Counted from the stretch's first letter, positions 1 to 9,159 are shown. The stretch is DNA of 64,000 nt from Chitinophagales bacterium (GCA_019638515.1 JAHBTS010000002.1:489558-553557); one strand, 5' to 3'. The notes: generated by a model from the sequence alone, not told the origin. A program made the numbers and translations.

Positions 1-1
1 T

Positions 2-163
2 ATTCAAAAAAACTATTACAGCAGTATATTGAAACTGCATCCCTCCAGAATTATTTTTAATCCCGGAACTGAAAATCCCGAGTTAAAAAGATTAGCAGAA
101 GAAAGTGGCATTGCCACCGAAGAAGCCTGCACCCTCGTGCTGCTCAACACCGGGCAGTATTAA
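2..163 (+). CDS. CoA-binding domain protein, C-terminal end (partial)
   Basis: An open frame runs in from the left edge of the window and stops at TAA 161-163, giving the last 53 residues of a protein whose start lies outside. The residues FNPGTENPEL, then EEACTLVLLNTGQY at the very C-terminus, are typical of the small single-domain CoA-binding proteins (YccU-like, COG1832), a Rossmann fold of about 120-140 residues. The physiological role of this family is poorly known. It reads in the same direction as the following SDR gene, 53 bases downstream, so the two may be cotranscribed. Confidence 0.75.
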   Translation: MQKNYYSSILKLHPSRIIFNPGTENPELKRLAEESGIATEEACTLVLLNTGQY

Positions 164-216
164 AAACTAATGTATTTTAGGCATTTAGAAATTTAACTAC
201 ACGAAACAATACAAGT

Positions 217-1095
217 ATGTATAACCAACCAATGCTGCGCGAAGATGCGCTAAAAGGAAAAACAATTATTGTTACCGGTGGCGGTACCGGATTAGGAAAA
301 TCTATGACTCGCTACTTTCTACAATTAGGTGCCAATGTGGTTGTTAGCAGCCGCAAACTAGATGTGTTAGAAAATACAGCCCGCGAACTCGAAGCTGAAA
401 CCGGAGGAAAAGTGCTGGCTGTGGCCTGCGATGTGCGCGACTATGCACAAGTAGAAACCATGATACAAAAAGCCAACGATACTTTTGGCGAAGTACATGT
501 GTTGGTAAACAATGCAGCGGGAAATTTCATTTCTCCCACCGAGCGCTTAAGCATCAACGCATTTAAGTCTGTAATGGGAATTGTGCTCGATGGTAGTATT
601 AACTGCACACTTGCGCTTGGTAAACACTGGATAAAGAACAACCAAACCAATCGCGCTATATTAAGCATTGTTACTACATACGCATGGACAGGCAGCGCTT
701 ATGTGGTGCCATCGGCTTGCGCCAAAGCCGGAGTGCTTGCCATGACACGCTCTTTAGCCGTAGAATGGGCAAAGTATGGTATTCGTGCAAATGCCATTGC
801 TCCGGGACCATTCCCAACCAAAGGTGCTTGGGATAGATTAGTACCGGAACCTTTCCGCGATAAGTTCGATTTAAGCAAACAAGTTCCGCTGCGCAGAGTG
901 GGCGAACATCAAGAATTAGCAAATCTTGCAGCCTATTTAGTATCCGATTTTTCGTCTTATATAAATGGCGATGTGGTTACCATCGATGGTGGCGAATGGC
1001 TCCAAGGTGCCGGAGAGTTTAATTTGTTTGACGATGTTACCAAAGATCAATGGGATATGATTGAACAACTTACCAGAAGTGCTAAAAGCGTGTAG
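217..1095 (+). CDS. SDR family oxidoreductase, 2,4-dienoyl-CoA reductase-like
   Basis: A 292-residue short-chain dehydrogenase/reductase. The nucleotide-binding motif TGGGTGLG is at residues 20-27 and the NNAAG motif at 98-102. The sequence after it (GNFISPTERLS) and the region AYVVPSACAKAG, where the usual Y-x3-K is replaced by S166-x3-K170, match the dienoyl-CoA reductase (DECR) branch, which reduces 2,4-dienoyl-CoA with NADPH in the beta-oxidation of unsaturated fatty acids. The C-terminal VVTIDGGEWL is the usual SDR end. The exact substrate is inferred from these family motifs; a generic SDR with another substrate remains possible. It is followed by a strong bidirectional terminator. Confidence 0.85.
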   Translation: MYNQPMLREDALKGKTIIVTGGGTGLGKSMTRYFLQLGANVVVSSRKLDVLENTARELEAETGGKVLAVACDVRDYAQVETMIQKANDTFGEVHVLVNNAAGNFISPTERLSINAFKSVMGIVLDGSINCTLALGKHWIKNNQTNRAILSIVTTYAWTGSAYVVPSACAKAGVLAMTRSLAVEWAKYGIRANAIAPGPFPTKGAWDRLVPEPFRDKFDLSKQVPLRRVGEHQELANLAAYLVSDFSSYINGDVVTIDGGEWLQGAGEFNLFDDVTKDQWDMIEQLTRSAKSV

Positions 1096-1124
1096 CAACT
1101 TAGGTATTTATTCTTTCCATACAT

Positions 1125-1174
1125 AAAAAAATCGCAACACATTTTTGTATCTCAAAAACCTGTTGCGATTTTTT
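1125..1174. terminator. Bidirectional intrinsic terminator
   Basis: A 14-base stem (AAAAAATCGCAACA against TGTTGCGATTTTTT) with a loop of about 21 bases lies between two convergent genes. It has an A-run on one side and a T-run on the other, so it can end transcription of the SDR gene on the plus strand and the flavoprotein gene on the minus strand. Confidence 0.8.
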
Positions 1175-1221
1175 ATTTCTCTTATCTTAAACTGAAGTTC
1201 AGTTTAAAACTCGGTACTTTT

Positions 1222-2700
1222 CTATACATTCGTTTGAGGCACTAAGCGCTCGCTTATTTTGCCCATATCTTCGGCTCCGCGATTGCCTCCTTCGTGATAT
1301 TCGGCATCTTCGTTTACATTCCAAAGATCAAAAAGTTCTTTTCCTGCAATGATATTGCGTGCAGCCAGCATAGCAGTCATCATGCTGTGGTCTTGATTAT
1401 TATACTTGTGCATACCGTTACGACCAATTAAATACAAGCCCGGATAATTTTTTAATTCTTCTTTTACGTTTTCTACATGTTGTTTGTAGAAATGGTCGTA
1501 CACCGGATATGCTTTAGGTTGGCGCACTACATAGCCATCTACTACAGCTTGCTGCTTCACCAATCCAATTTGAGCCATTTCCTTTTTGCCTAGTGCAATT
1601 AAATCTTCATCGCTGCTTGTCCATAAACCATCACCTTCAAAACAAAAATACTCTAAACCATAGCAAGCCATAGACGTATCTGGAACCATGTATGGACTCC
1701 ATGATTTAAAGTTTTGGATTCTTCCCACTTTTACGCTTGGGTCGTGTATATATATCCAGTTATCGCCAAAGGCATCTTCATCGCGGCAAATAAGCACCAC
1801 GGTTAAAAAGTCGCGGTAGCCTAAACTGGCAGCAGATTGAAATGCTTTTTCCGGCATTTTGGGAGATATAGCTGTAATTAACTCACGCATTGGAGCAGAA
1901 GAAAGCACGTAATCAAAATTACCCACAGGTTCGCCATTGGTTCTTTCTACCTGCCATGTTTTATTGAATGTAATTCCTTTTACGGCATCGTTCATTCTTA
2001 TTTCTACACCCATTGCCTTGCATTTTTCGGCACAGGCTTCCCACATTTGTCCCGGTCCATTTTTAGGATACCTGAAAGAATCTATCAGGGTTTTAATAAC
2101 CTTGTCTTTATCGCCAGACTGCTTTGGTTTAAAAACCGCATTTATAATAGCACTGCTAAGCGAAAGACCTTTTATACGCTGTGCTGCCCAATCGGCACTA
2201 ATTTCTTTGCAAGAAATGCCCCATACCTTTTCGGTATAGGTTTTAAAGAATATATTGAACAAACGTTTACCAAATTGGTTGCTCACCCAGTCTTCGAAAT
2301 TGGTTGGGTTTTTAACCGGAAAAGCTTTTGCCTTTAAGTAGCTGAGTACGCAGAGTGTACTTTCTATAATACCTAAATTAGTTAGTGCCTCCATAGCTGC
2401 AAGCGGATATGAATAGAACTTTTTCTGGTAAAAAATTCTGGAACTGCGCGGGCGCTCCAACATATCGTTGCCTAAAATTTCGGTCCAAAAATCTTCTACT
2501 TCTTTTGATTTAGAGAAGAAGCGGTGTCCTCCAATATCGAAATGGTAGCCTTTATACGATTCGGTTCTTGAAATACCGCCAACATAAGTAGGATCTTTTT
2601 CAAACACTACTACTTCTTGCCCTGCCTTTGCTAATAAGTATGCAGCAGTTAAGCCTGCGGGTCCTGCGCCAATAATGGCAACTTTCTTTTTTCCTTCCAT
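1222..2700 (-). CDS. NAD(P)/FAD-dependent oxidoreductase, UDP-galactopyranose mutase-like
   Basis: A flavoprotein of about 492 residues. The dinucleotide-binding motif [15 protein letters not shown] stands near the N-terminus and is followed by the glutamate of VVFEKD that contacts the FAD ribose. GGISRTES and [10 protein letters not shown] resemble the UDP-galactopyranose mutase and protoporphyrinogen-oxidase-like amine oxidase clan; the C-terminal [20 protein letters not shown] is the second FAD-contacting region. Homologues often sit near cell-surface glycan genes, but this one has no such neighbours. The start was set at the ATG at 2700, which begins three residues before the nucleotide-binding strand; a TTG six codons upstream (2718) is less likely. 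The substrate is unknown; a sugar-nucleotide mutase role is only inferred. Confidence 0.8.
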   Translation of the reverse strand: MEGKKKVAIIGAGPAGLTAAYLLAKAGQEVVVFEKDPTYVGGISRTESYKGYHFDIGGHRFFSKSKEVEDFWTEILGNDMLERPRSSRIFYQKKFYSYPLAAMEALTNLGIIESTLCVLSYLKAKAFPVKNPTNFEDWVSNQFGKRLFNIFFKTYTEKVWGISCKEISADWAAQRIKGLSLSSAIINAVFKPKQSGDKDKVIKTLIDSFRYPKNGPGQMWEACAEKCKAMGVEIRMNDAVKGITFNKTWQVERTNGEPVGNFDYVLSSAPMRELITAISPKMPEKAFQSAASLGYRDFLTVVLICRDEDAFGDNWIYIHDPSVKVGRIQNFKSWSPYMVPDTSMACYGLEYFCFEGDGLWTSSDEDLIALGKKEMAQIGLVKQQAVVDGYVVRQPKAYPVYDHFYKQHVENVKEELKNYPGLYLIGRNGMHKYNNQDHSMMTAMLAARNIIAGKELFDLWNVNEDAEYHEGGNRGAEDMGKISERLVPQTNV

Positions 2701-2756
2701 TTTTTTTAAGCGCTGCAATGATATAAACTTAAAACATTACCTATTCACAAAAATGC

Positions 2757-2782
2757 AAATGGAGCGCTATTGCACTCCATTT
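2757..2782 (-). terminator. Intrinsic terminator after the lipoprotein gene
   Basis: AAATGGAG pairs with CTCCATTT around a 10-base loop. On the minus strand it follows the lipoprotein gene by some 20 bases and precedes the flavoprotein gene, so it probably separates the two transcription units. The T-run after the stem is imperfect. Confidence 0.5.
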
Positions 2783-2804
2783 ACTTAAGAAATTCAACTA
2801 AAAA

Positions 2805-3332
2805 TTATTTCTGAGAATACTCTACTTCTAACTCTAAATCGCCAGTAAAAGTATAAGCTACGCCCGGATAGTTTCTAAAAATAACCACTTTGGCAAGAAA
2901 CTCATCTTCTGCCAAATAGCTTTTTGCATCAAAGTAATTAGAAGAAAAGGAAACTTCTTTAGAGCCATCGGCAATAGTGCTTATGTATGCAATCTTTTCT
3001 TCGGAAGTATTGTTGGTTTTTGCAAACTTCAAGTCTGCAAAATCAAACTCATCTAATACCTTAGACCCATCTACACTTAATTTAAAACTTTTGAAATCTA
3101 GCTTCTTTACCTTATTGAAATCAAAAGTTTGCCCGGCATCGGTAACAAACTTTTGCCAATCAGATTTTTTAATAGTAACGGTTGCTGTTTGGTATTTATC
3201 TCCTGCCGGAATGGTAAAATTTAAGTTCGTAAATTTTAAACCAATCTTAATTGGATCTTTAGAGCACGATTGAAGAAAAGGTACTGTAAGTAACAATACC
3301 ACAGCAACAATTGAAGTGAGTAATTTTTTCAT
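2805..3332 (-). CDS. Predicted lipoprotein of unknown function
   Basis: A 175-residue protein with a type II signal peptide: basic MKK, a hydrophobic run, then the lipobox LQSC at about residues 20-23, giving a mature Cys followed by SKDPIK. The rest is rich in Lys, Asp, Phe and Thr with alternating hydrophobic residues (VTIKKSDWQKF, LKFTNLNFTIPAG), which suggests a small beta-rich domain attached to a membrane and facing the periplasm or the cell surface. I do not recognise the family. Gene order gives no clue: an unrelated membrane protein lies upstream on the same strand and the flavoprotein gene downstream. Confidence 0.75.
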   Translation of the reverse strand: MKKLLTSIVAVVLLLTVPFLQSCSKDPIKIGLKFTNLNFTIPAGDKYQTATVTIKKSDWQKFVTDAGQTFDFNKVKKLDFKSFKLSVDGSKVLDEFDFADLKFAKTNNTSEEKIAYISTIADGSKEVSFSSNYFDAKSYLAEDEFLAKVVIFRNYPGVAYTFTGDLELEVEYSQK

Positions 3333-3386
3333 TTTTGATTTATTTTATAGATGCAATATAAAAGTTCCTATCCAAAAAAGTAAAAT

Positions 3387-3803
3387 CTATTCCATTTCAT
3401 TTTCCTCTGCCAAAGCGAATTGGTAGATAGCTCTTATTAAACGCACAAACACGCTGGTAACAAAATAAAAAATAGTAACAGACAAAAACATTGACCTAAA
3501 CGTAGGCAACTGCCATATACTTTTTTGTGCCATATACTTTGCCAACAGCAGCAATACCGCAGTTAGCAGAAAATAAAGACTATAGGATAGTAAAGCGTAT
3601 TTTTTATATGCTTCATTAAAAATACTCATCAAATTATTCAGCAGCGTAAAGAATACTATACCAATAAAAGCACCCGAAAATTCATTGGCATTGCCGGGTA
3701 AAAAAAAGTGATTAAACACAATTACAGTTACACCCAACAATAAGCAAACCGCACATTGAACCAGCGGTGTAAGCCTGCGTACTAATTCGGCATATTCAAG
3801 CAT
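3387..3803 (-). CDS. Four-helix integral membrane protein of unknown function
   Basis: A 138-residue protein with four predicted membrane helices, roughly at residues 14-33, 43-60, 69-88 and 100-120, a basic segment after helix four, and an acidic tail ending EENEME. No catalytic or binding motif is visible. It is divergent from the DUF721 gene, the two start codons being about 73 bases apart, and reads toward the lipoprotein gene 54 bases downstream. It is roughly the size and layout of the four-helix protein at 7187-7609, but I see no clear sequence similarity between them. Confidence 0.7.
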   Translation of the reverse strand: MLEYAELVRRLTPLVQCAVCLLLGVTVIVFNHFFLPGNANEFSGAFIGIVFFTLLNNLMSIFNEAYKKYALLSYSLYFLLTAVLLLLAKYMAQKSIWQLPTFRSMFLSVTIFYFVTSVFVRLIRAIYQFALAEENEME

Positions 3804-3876
3804 AAGCGTTCAATTGTAATGCCTTTTTTGCAAAGTTATTTAGAAAATGGCATTTTCTTTCTTTTAGTTTGCAATT

Positions 3877-4167
3877 GTGAAACAGCACAATAAAGTTTCG
3901 TTAGGCGAAGCAATTGATACATTCATAAAAGAAAACAAATTAAAACCTCAGTTAGATGCCATGCGCGTAAAATCGCTATGGGAAAAACTGATGGGAAAAA
4001 CCATTGTAAAGCACACCACTTCGGTTCATTTAAAAGCAGGAAAACTTTATTTAAACTTCAGCACTCCGGCACTTAAAAACGAAATGTATTACAGCCGCGA
4101 AAAAATTAAAGAACTCCTCAATACCGAATTGGGAGAAGAAGTAATAAACGAAGTACTTATCTATTAG
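3877..4167 (+). CDS. DUF721 / DciA-like protein
   Basis: A 96-residue protein that begins with GTG. The sequence LWEKLMGKTIVKHT and the strand KLYLNFSTPALKNEM match the DUF721 domain. Family members include DciA, which helps load the replicative helicase DnaB in bacteria that lack DnaC or DnaI. Bacteroidota copies are usually of this short, single-domain length. In many genomes a DUF721 gene follows recF, but no recF lies nearby here. The helicase-loading role is known for distant relatives and is only inferred here. Confidence 0.8.
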   Translation: MKQHNKVSLGEAIDTFIKENKLKPQLDAMRVKSLWEKLMGKTIVKHTTSVHLKAGKLYLNFSTPALKNEMYYSREKIKELLNTELGEEVINEVLIY

Positions 4168-4249
4168 TTCCGATAAAAACAGCAGCAGATTTTAAAAATC
4201 TACAATCCGCAGCAAGTAAGTATTCAGTATTATTGCAAAAAATACCGTA

Positions 4250-4669
4250 TTGAAACTTTTTACAGAAGCAAAATTTGAAGTTCGTTTTTACGATTGCGAT
4301 CCACTCGGCATTGTGTGGCATGGCAACTACGCCAAATTCTTTGAATTAGGGCGCGATACGTTTGCCCAAGAATATAATCTCGACTTTGCAAACATATTTC
4401 ATCAGTACAAATATTCCACTCCACTTATTGCATTGGATTTTAGTTTTAAAAAGCCACTGATGTATCGCGATATAGCCATTGTGCGAGCAACTTATCGCCC
4501 CACCGATTCTGCAAAGTTGATTTTCGATTATGCCATTACCCGCGAGGCCACCGGAGAGCGCATTTGCACCGGTAGCACCACTCAGGTTTTTGTGGAGCAA
4601 GAATCGCGTTTGCTATCGCTTACTGTTCCGGAATTTTATCAAGATTGGAAGAGGAGAATGCTGGTATGA
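4250..4669 (+). CDS. Acyl-CoA thioesterase of the 4HBT hot-dog family
   Basis: A 139-residue hot-dog fold protein starting at TTG 4250. The active-site segment YDCDPLGIVWHGNYAKFFE contains the conserved Asp (DPLGIV) and the HGNY signature of 4-hydroxybenzoyl-CoA thioesterase and YbgC-type enzymes, which hydrolyse acyl-CoA or acyl-ACP thioesters. The C-terminal ERICTGSTTQVFVE is the usual last strand of the fold. Its stop overlaps the start of the ketosynthase gene as ATGA, so the two are translationally coupled and probably act on the same acyl chain. Such thioesterase/ketosynthase pairs occur in aryl-polyene and flexirubin clusters, but the other cluster genes are not present here. Confidence 0.85.
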   Translation: MKLFTEAKFEVRFYDCDPLGIVWHGNYAKFFELGRDTFAQEYNLDFANIFHQYKYSTPLIALDFSFKKPLMYRDIAIVRATYRPTDSAKLIFDYAITREATGERICTGSTTQVFVEQESRLLSLTVPEFYQDWKRRMLV

Positions 4670-5787
4670 AAACCGTTTATGCTATAGCCGACAGTATTTT
4701 TTCGCCCATTGCCAATTCATCCGAAAAAAATTTTGAAGCTGCGGCAAACCTGCAATCAAGCATTGGTGAACACCAGCGATTAAACATTTTTCCGCAGCCA
4801 TTTTTTGCATCGCTTTTTGGAGCGTTGGAAACACGCAAAGGTTTCACAAGGTTTGAAAGCCTTTGCATCGAATCTATTACAACTGCTTTGCAAAATACCA
4901 ACGGTTTATCCCAAAAAAACGACACTGTTTTTATTCTTTCTTCTACTAAAGGCAACATCGAACTTTTAGAAAACAAACCATACAACCGCGCAGAAATTTC
5001 GCTTTATGCCTCGGCAAAAAAAATTGCAGCGTACTTCAATATCTCAACTACTCCAATTGTTGTTTCCAATGCCTGCATTTCGGGCGTGGTAGCCATCAAC
5101 TTAGCACAGCAAATGCTCAGCCGCGGACAATACAAACATGCCATTGTGTGTGGAGCCGATGTGCTTTCAAAATTTATTATATCGGGATTCCATGCCTTGG
5201 GAGCAGCATCTAACGAAGCATGCAAACCTTTCGATAAAAACAGAAAAGGCATTAATTTAGGCGAATGTGCTGCCACCATTATTCTTTCTACCGACCATGT
5301 TTATAGTAGCTTTAGCAAACAAGTAACCGTTGGCAAAGGTTTTAGCTCTAATGATGCCAACCATATTTCAGGGCCTTCAAAAACCGGAGCAGAGTTGGCC
5401 TTTGCTATTCAAAATACTATAAGCGAAAACAATATTAACACGAGCAATATTTCTTTTGTAAATGCACACGGTACAGGCACGCTTTTTAACGATGAAATGG
5501 AAGCAAAGGCATTTGGCTTGTGCCATATACAACACATTCCTACCAACAGTTTAAAAGCCATTTTGGGGCACACGCTTGGCGCTGCTGGCGTTGCAGAATC
5601 TATTCTTTCGTATCATGCTCTTTTAAATAATTGTATTCTTCCTTCTAAAAACTTTAGCGAAACGGGAACAAGCGTGGAAGTAAACATTAATACCAACCTC
5701 ACAGTTTCGCAAAAAACAATTGCCATAAAAACCGCCTCGGGCTTTGGAGGCTGCAATGCTGCCACGGCTTTTAAAGTGCGGGGATAA
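4666..5787 (+). CDS. Beta-ketoacyl synthase family protein
   Basis: A 373-residue ketosynthase of the thiolase fold. The full Cys-His-His triad is present: the nucleophile in SNACISG (Cys137), NAHGTGT (His268) and LGHTLGAAG (His302). The enzyme should condense an acyl-thioester with malonyl-ACP. Its start is taken at ATG 4666, which overlaps the thioesterase stop by ATGA and has a GAGGAG ten bases upstream; a TTG seven codons earlier gives an unlikely extension. At 373 residues it is shorter than FabF (about 410). No acyl carrier protein, ketoreductase or dehydratase gene lies nearby, so it must use carriers encoded elsewhere. Its stop codon directly abuts that of the NDH-2 gene, with no base between them. 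Confidence 0.85.
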   Translation: MKTVYAIADSIFSPIANSSEKNFEAAANLQSSIGEHQRLNIFPQPFFASLFGALETRKGFTRFESLCIESITTALQNTNGLSQKNDTVFILSSTKGNIELLENKPYNRAEISLYASAKKIAAYFNISTTPIVVSNACISGVVAINLAQQMLSRGQYKHAIVCGADVLSKFIISGFHALGAASNEACKPFDKNRKGINLGECAATIILSTDHVYSSFSKQVTVGKGFSSNDANHISGPSKTGAELAFAIQNTISENNINTSNISFVNAHGTGTLFNDEMEAKAFGLCHIQHIPTNSLKAILGHTLGAAGVAESILSYHALLNNCILPSKNFSETGTSVEVNINTNLTVSQKTIAIKTASGFGGCNAATAFKVRG

Positions 5788-7065
5788 TTACTTTCGCTCG
5801 TAGGGGCGAATAATCAATCGTATATTTCTATCGTAGTTGATATAGTTCCAAATCCAGTTGATAAGTACCACTATTTTATTGCGAAAGCCAACCAGCATAA
5901 GCAGGTGCAAACCCATCCATACCAACCAACCAAAGAAACCTGCAAACTTCATGTTTTGAATTTGCACCACTGCTTTATTTCTGCCAATGGTGGCCATACT
6001 TCCTTTATCGAAATAAGTAAACGGCTTCAATTGCTTTCCTTCAATTTTATGTATAATGTTTTTTGCCAGCAACTGCCCTTGCTGCATGGCAACGGGAGCT
6101 ACTTGCGGATGCCCGTTTGGATACAAAGTTTCGTGTTGCAGCAACGCAACATCACCAATGGCAAAAATATTTTCAGTGCCTTTTACTTGGTTAAACTCAT
6201 TGCAAATAAAACGCCCTCTGGCTACAACCTCGCTTGGAAGCCCTTCTATGGTTTGCCCTTTTACGCCAGCGCTCCAAATTAAATTGGCAGTATAAATTTC
6301 TTTTCCGCTGGCGGTTTGCACCAGATTACCATCGTATTTAGTAACCCGTGTATCTAACCAAACTTCTGCTCCCAATTTTTTTAAATAATCTAACGATTTT
6401 TGTTGGTTTGCAGGCAGCATACTCTGCAAAATTTCCTTTCCACTTTCCACCAGCATTACGCGCATTTTTCGCAAATCGAGTTCCGGATAATCTGCTGGCA
6501 ACACATGGTGTTTTAACTCGCACAATGCACCCGCCAATTCCACTCCGGTGGGGCCTCCGCCCACAATTACAAAAGTCATGAGCGCTTCCTGTTCTTTTAT
6601 ATTGGTAGTAAGCAGCGCTTTTTCAAAATTTTGAAGAATTAAGCTGCGTAAATTGAGTGCTTCGGTAACGGTCTTCATGGGCATTGCCTTTTCTGCCAAA
6701 CCTTCAATTCCAAAAAAATTAGTGGTGGTTCCTGTGCCAATTACTAAATAATCGTAATTCAAATTACCTACCGAAGTTTCAATTTCGTTTTGCTCAGGCA
6801 TTATTCTTTTTACCTCGCACCAACGAAAATGAAAGTTCTTCTGCCCCTTAAAAATCTTACGAATAGGATATGCAATAGAATCTGCCTCTAATCCCGCGGT
6901 TGAAACTTGATATAGCAATGGTTGAAAGGAATGATAATTGTTCTTATCAATCATTACAACTTGTACATCTTTATTATTAAGTGCTTTTGCTAATTGCAGA
7001 CCGCCAAAGCCGCAGCCAATTATTACCACACGAGGTTTGTTGGTATCTGGTATTCCCGTTCTCAT
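5788..7065 (-). CDS. ndh: NAD(P)/FAD-dependent type II NADH dehydrogenase
   Basis: A 425-residue flavoprotein that should pass electrons from NADH to quinone without pumping protons. The FAD-binding motif VVIIGCGFGGLQLAKAL is near residue 13, and the NADH-binding motif FVIVGGGPTGVELAGAL is near the middle. HSFQPLLYQVSTAG and the C-terminal VAPVAMQQGQLLAKNI are characteristic of NDH-2. The C-terminal 60 residues hold a hydrophobic segment (FFGWLVWMGLHLLMLVGF) followed by a basic tail, which anchors the enzyme to the inner face of the membrane. It is convergent with the ketosynthase gene. Confidence 0.92.
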   Translation of the reverse strand: MRTGIPDTNKPRVVIIGCGFGGLQLAKALNNKDVQVVMIDKNNYHSFQPLLYQVSTAGLEADSIAYPIRKIFKGQKNFHFRWCEVKRIMPEQNEIETSVGNLNYDYLVIGTGTTTNFFGIEGLAEKAMPMKTVTEALNLRSLILQNFEKALLTTNIKEQEALMTFVIVGGGPTGVELAGALCELKHHVLPADYPELDLRKMRVMLVESGKEILQSMLPANQQKSLDYLKKLGAEVWLDTRVTKYDGNLVQTASGKEIYTANLIWSAGVKGQTIEGLPSEVVARGRFICNEFNQVKGTENIFAIGDVALLQHETLYPNGHPQVAPVAMQQGQLLAKNIIHKIEGKQLKPFTYFDKGSMATIGRNKAVVQIQNMKFAGFFGWLVWMGLHLLMLVGFRNKIVVLINWIWNYINYDRNIRLIIRPYERK

Positions 7066-7186
7066 GCCGCTAAAATGAAAAAGAAAGCCTTTTGTTTTAA
7101 GTTAAAAAAAACAATAGTGTGCGTAAGTACCATTCTATTGTACAAAGACGACTTTAATCCGTTTAGAAATTGAACTGAAGTGGAAA

Positions 7187-7609
7187 TTACAACATGCCAT
7201 CATCGTCTAATATTGTTTTGGTAAGCCACATCATACCAAAAGCCACAAAGTAGAAAAATGTAGAAGAAATAAGGGTTATCTTTAAACCCCAATCGTTTAA
7301 AATACTTTCTCCGGTGAGTAAATAAACAGTTCCAAACATTACTAATGCAAGTACACTGTAATAAAAAAGAGATACTAAAAAATAGCGTTTCATATCTGCC
7401 ATCAACAGCACCAGCCACGGGTTAAACATGGCATAAAACAACAATCCAAAGCAGCCCATAAACCCAATACCGGACTGCGAAGCAAATACCAATTTTGCCG
7501 CAGCCATACCCACTACACCAAACGCAAGCGCCAGCAAAAAGTGATGAACCGGCTTGGTTTTCCTTAAATAGCTATGCGTAAACATTTGTCCTGTGGTAGT
7601 ACCGCTCAT
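7187..7609 (-). CDS. Four-helix integral membrane protein of unknown function
   Basis: A 140-residue protein with four hydrophobic segments, roughly at residues 24-44, 48-70, 76-97 and 108-128, short loops, and an acidic C-terminus (ILDDDGML). The N-terminal 20 residues are polar and basic. No motif points to a function. It lies alone between NDH-2, which is on the same strand 121 bases downstream, and the divergent T9SS gene. Confidence 0.7.
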   Translation of the reverse strand: MSGTTTGQMFTHSYLRKTKPVHHFLLALAFGVVGMAAAKLVFASQSGIGFMGCFGLLFYAMFNPWLVLLMADMKRYFLVSLFYYSVLALVMFGTVYLLTGESILNDWGLKITLISSTFFYFVAFGMMWLTKTILDDDGML

Positions 7610-7738
7610 ATCTGAATTTTAAGGTGCGAATGTAAAACCACTTAGGCACTTTTTAATCGGCAATATCTTTTTTCTAAAAATCTATCTCTTTAGAAATACC
7701 TTTTAACAAAGAAAAAATTAAAAAGTAATGGAGATTGT

Positions 7739-7746
7739 TATTTTCG
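7739..7746 (+). promoter_or_regulatory. Candidate -7 promoter box TAttTTCG
   Basis: The box matches the Bacteroidota -7 consensus TAnnTTTG except for C in place of the last T. It lies 38 bases upstream of the ATG of the T9SS protein gene. The same TAnnTTYG form occurs in front of several other genes in this window. Confidence 0.4.
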
Positions 7747-7784
7747 CACATCTCATTCACAAATAAAAAAACGCAACGAAAGAC

Positions 7785-9089
7785 ATGAAAAAATTTCTAC
7801 TCGGCAGCATGCTTGGAGGATTGGTAGCAACTGCCGGAGCACAAACTGTGCCAAATGGCGGCTTTGAGAATTGGAAAATAGATACTTCCATTCTAAACAT
7901 TAACCAACAAATTGTATTGAACGACACTTTTAGCTTTGAAGACCCAATTGATTGGACTTCTGTAAACTACATTACAGGAGCAGATACTTTTGCACCCGGA
8001 GCAGGTGGTGTAATTATGGTTACAAAATCAAACAACGCCTTTGCTGGAAGCAGTGCCGTTAAAATTACTACTCAAAACATTACTATTCCTTTAATTGGCA
8101 TACAAACTGCCATTCCTGGATTTATTATTAGCGGTGAGTTTAAAATTAGTGTAGCAAATCTTATGGGTTCTGGTGGATTTTCACCAACTAGTTTACCAGG
8201 AAGCGGTATTCCTGTTGCCGGAAGATTAGACAGCTTCTCTGTGTACGCCAACTACACTCCTGCTTTAGGCGATTCAGCTCTTTTATTGGCTGTATTGAGA
8301 AAAGGTACAGAAGTAGTAGCTACAGCAGCACAATTTGTAAAAGATACTACTAATGGCTACCAAAGATTTAGCGTACCGTTTGTGTATTCTTCTTGCGAAG
8401 TGCCAGATAGCTTAACTTATGCTTTCTCTTCTAGCAACTTATTTGAACTGCAAAGCTTATTTAGCTCTTTAGGCGGAGGTTCTACCATTCCTGTAGGAAG
8501 CGAACTTTTGTTAGATAGTGTTTCTTACAGTGTTGCTCCCGGCAACTATGTAGTAAACCCAATTGCTGCACAAGACGATACTGTTACCAACAAAAACACA
8601 GCTGTTACCGTAGATGTGTTGGCTAACGATGAAGATTGCAACAGCGGTGCTACACTTTCTTTAGGTACCATCAGCACTACTACCGCTCACGGTTCTGCTG
8701 CAAAATCAGGCAACAACATTACTTACACGCCACTAAACAACTACGTTGGTTTCGATACCGTATTTTATGAATTGGTTTCTACTACCGGAAAAACAGCTAA
8801 TGGTGTTTTAAGAATCCGCGTAAACGATCCAAGTGCTATTGCCGATTTCAACATGGTAAATGTATTGGCATATCCAAACCCAACAAACAGCGCACTTAAT
8901 GTTGCTGCCGATATCCACAACGGAACATTAACCGTTTCTGATATCAGCGGAAGAAAAGTTACATCTTCAGTATTCAACGGTAAAACATCTATTGATGTTA
9001 CTACTCTTAGCGTTGGAACTTACTTTGTAAACTTACAAAACGAACAAGGTGCCGTAGTAGGCAAAACCAAATTCTTTGTAGCTAAATAA
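7785..9089 (+). CDS. T9SS type A sorting domain protein with an Ig/cadherin-like domain
   Basis: A 434-residue exported protein. Signal peptide 1-20 ends ATAGAQ. The N-terminal domain (about 21-255) begins TVPNGGFENW, a form also found at the start of the protein at 12274-13149 and typical of secreted proteins with a carbohydrate-binding-like beta-sandwich. Residues 262-350 form a bacterial Ig/cadherin-like repeat, with the typical AQDDTVTNKNTAVTVDVLAND start and ITYTPLNNYVGFDTVFYE end. The C-terminal 75 residues are a type A sorting domain: LAYPNPTNSALNV, ISGRKV, LSVGTYFVNL. It should be exported by Sec, then crossed through the outer membrane by the type IX system and anchored or released. 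The ligand is unknown. Confidence 0.85.
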   Translation: MKKFLLGSMLGGLVATAGAQTVPNGGFENWKIDTSILNINQQIVLNDTFSFEDPIDWTSVNYITGADTFAPGAGGVIMVTKSNNAFAGSSAVKITTQNITIPLIGIQTAIPGFIISGEFKISVANLMGSGGFSPTSLPGSGIPVAGRLDSFSVYANYTPALGDSALLLAVLRKGTEVVATAAQFVKDTTNGYQRFSVPFVYSSCEVPDSLTYAFSSSNLFELQSLFSSLGGGSTIPVGSELLLDSVSYSVAPGNYVVNPIAAQDDTVTNKNTAVTVDVLANDEDCNSGATLSLGTISTTTAHGSAAKSGNNITYTPLNNYVGFDTVFYELVSTTGKTANGVLRIRVNDPSAIADFNMVNVLAYPNPTNSALNVAADIHNGTLTVSDISGRKVTSSVFNGKTSIDVTTLSVGTYFVNLQNEQGAVVGKTKFFVAK

Positions 9090-9108
9090 TTGTGGTTTCA
9101 CAAACTTT

Positions 9109-9139
9109 AAAAAAGGGTTGCAGCAATGCAGCCCTTTTT
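9109..9139 (+). terminator. Intrinsic terminator with a GCAA tetraloop
   Basis: AAAAGGGTTGCA pairs with TGCAGCCCTTTT (one G-U pair) around a GCAA loop and is followed by T-rich sequence. It lies 20 bases after the stop of the T9SS gene, and the next gene starts 20 bases later. Confidence 0.8.
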
Positions 9140-9143
9140 ATTT

Positions 9144-9151
9144 TACCTTCG
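9144..9151 (+). promoter_or_regulatory. Candidate -7 promoter box TAccTTCG
   Basis: The box lies between the terminator and the ATG at 9160. It is only 8 bases from the start codon, so a transcript begun here would have almost no leader. An identical octamer stands before the DUF5606 gene at 24477. Confidence 0.35.
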
Positions 9152-9159
9152 CCAACCTT

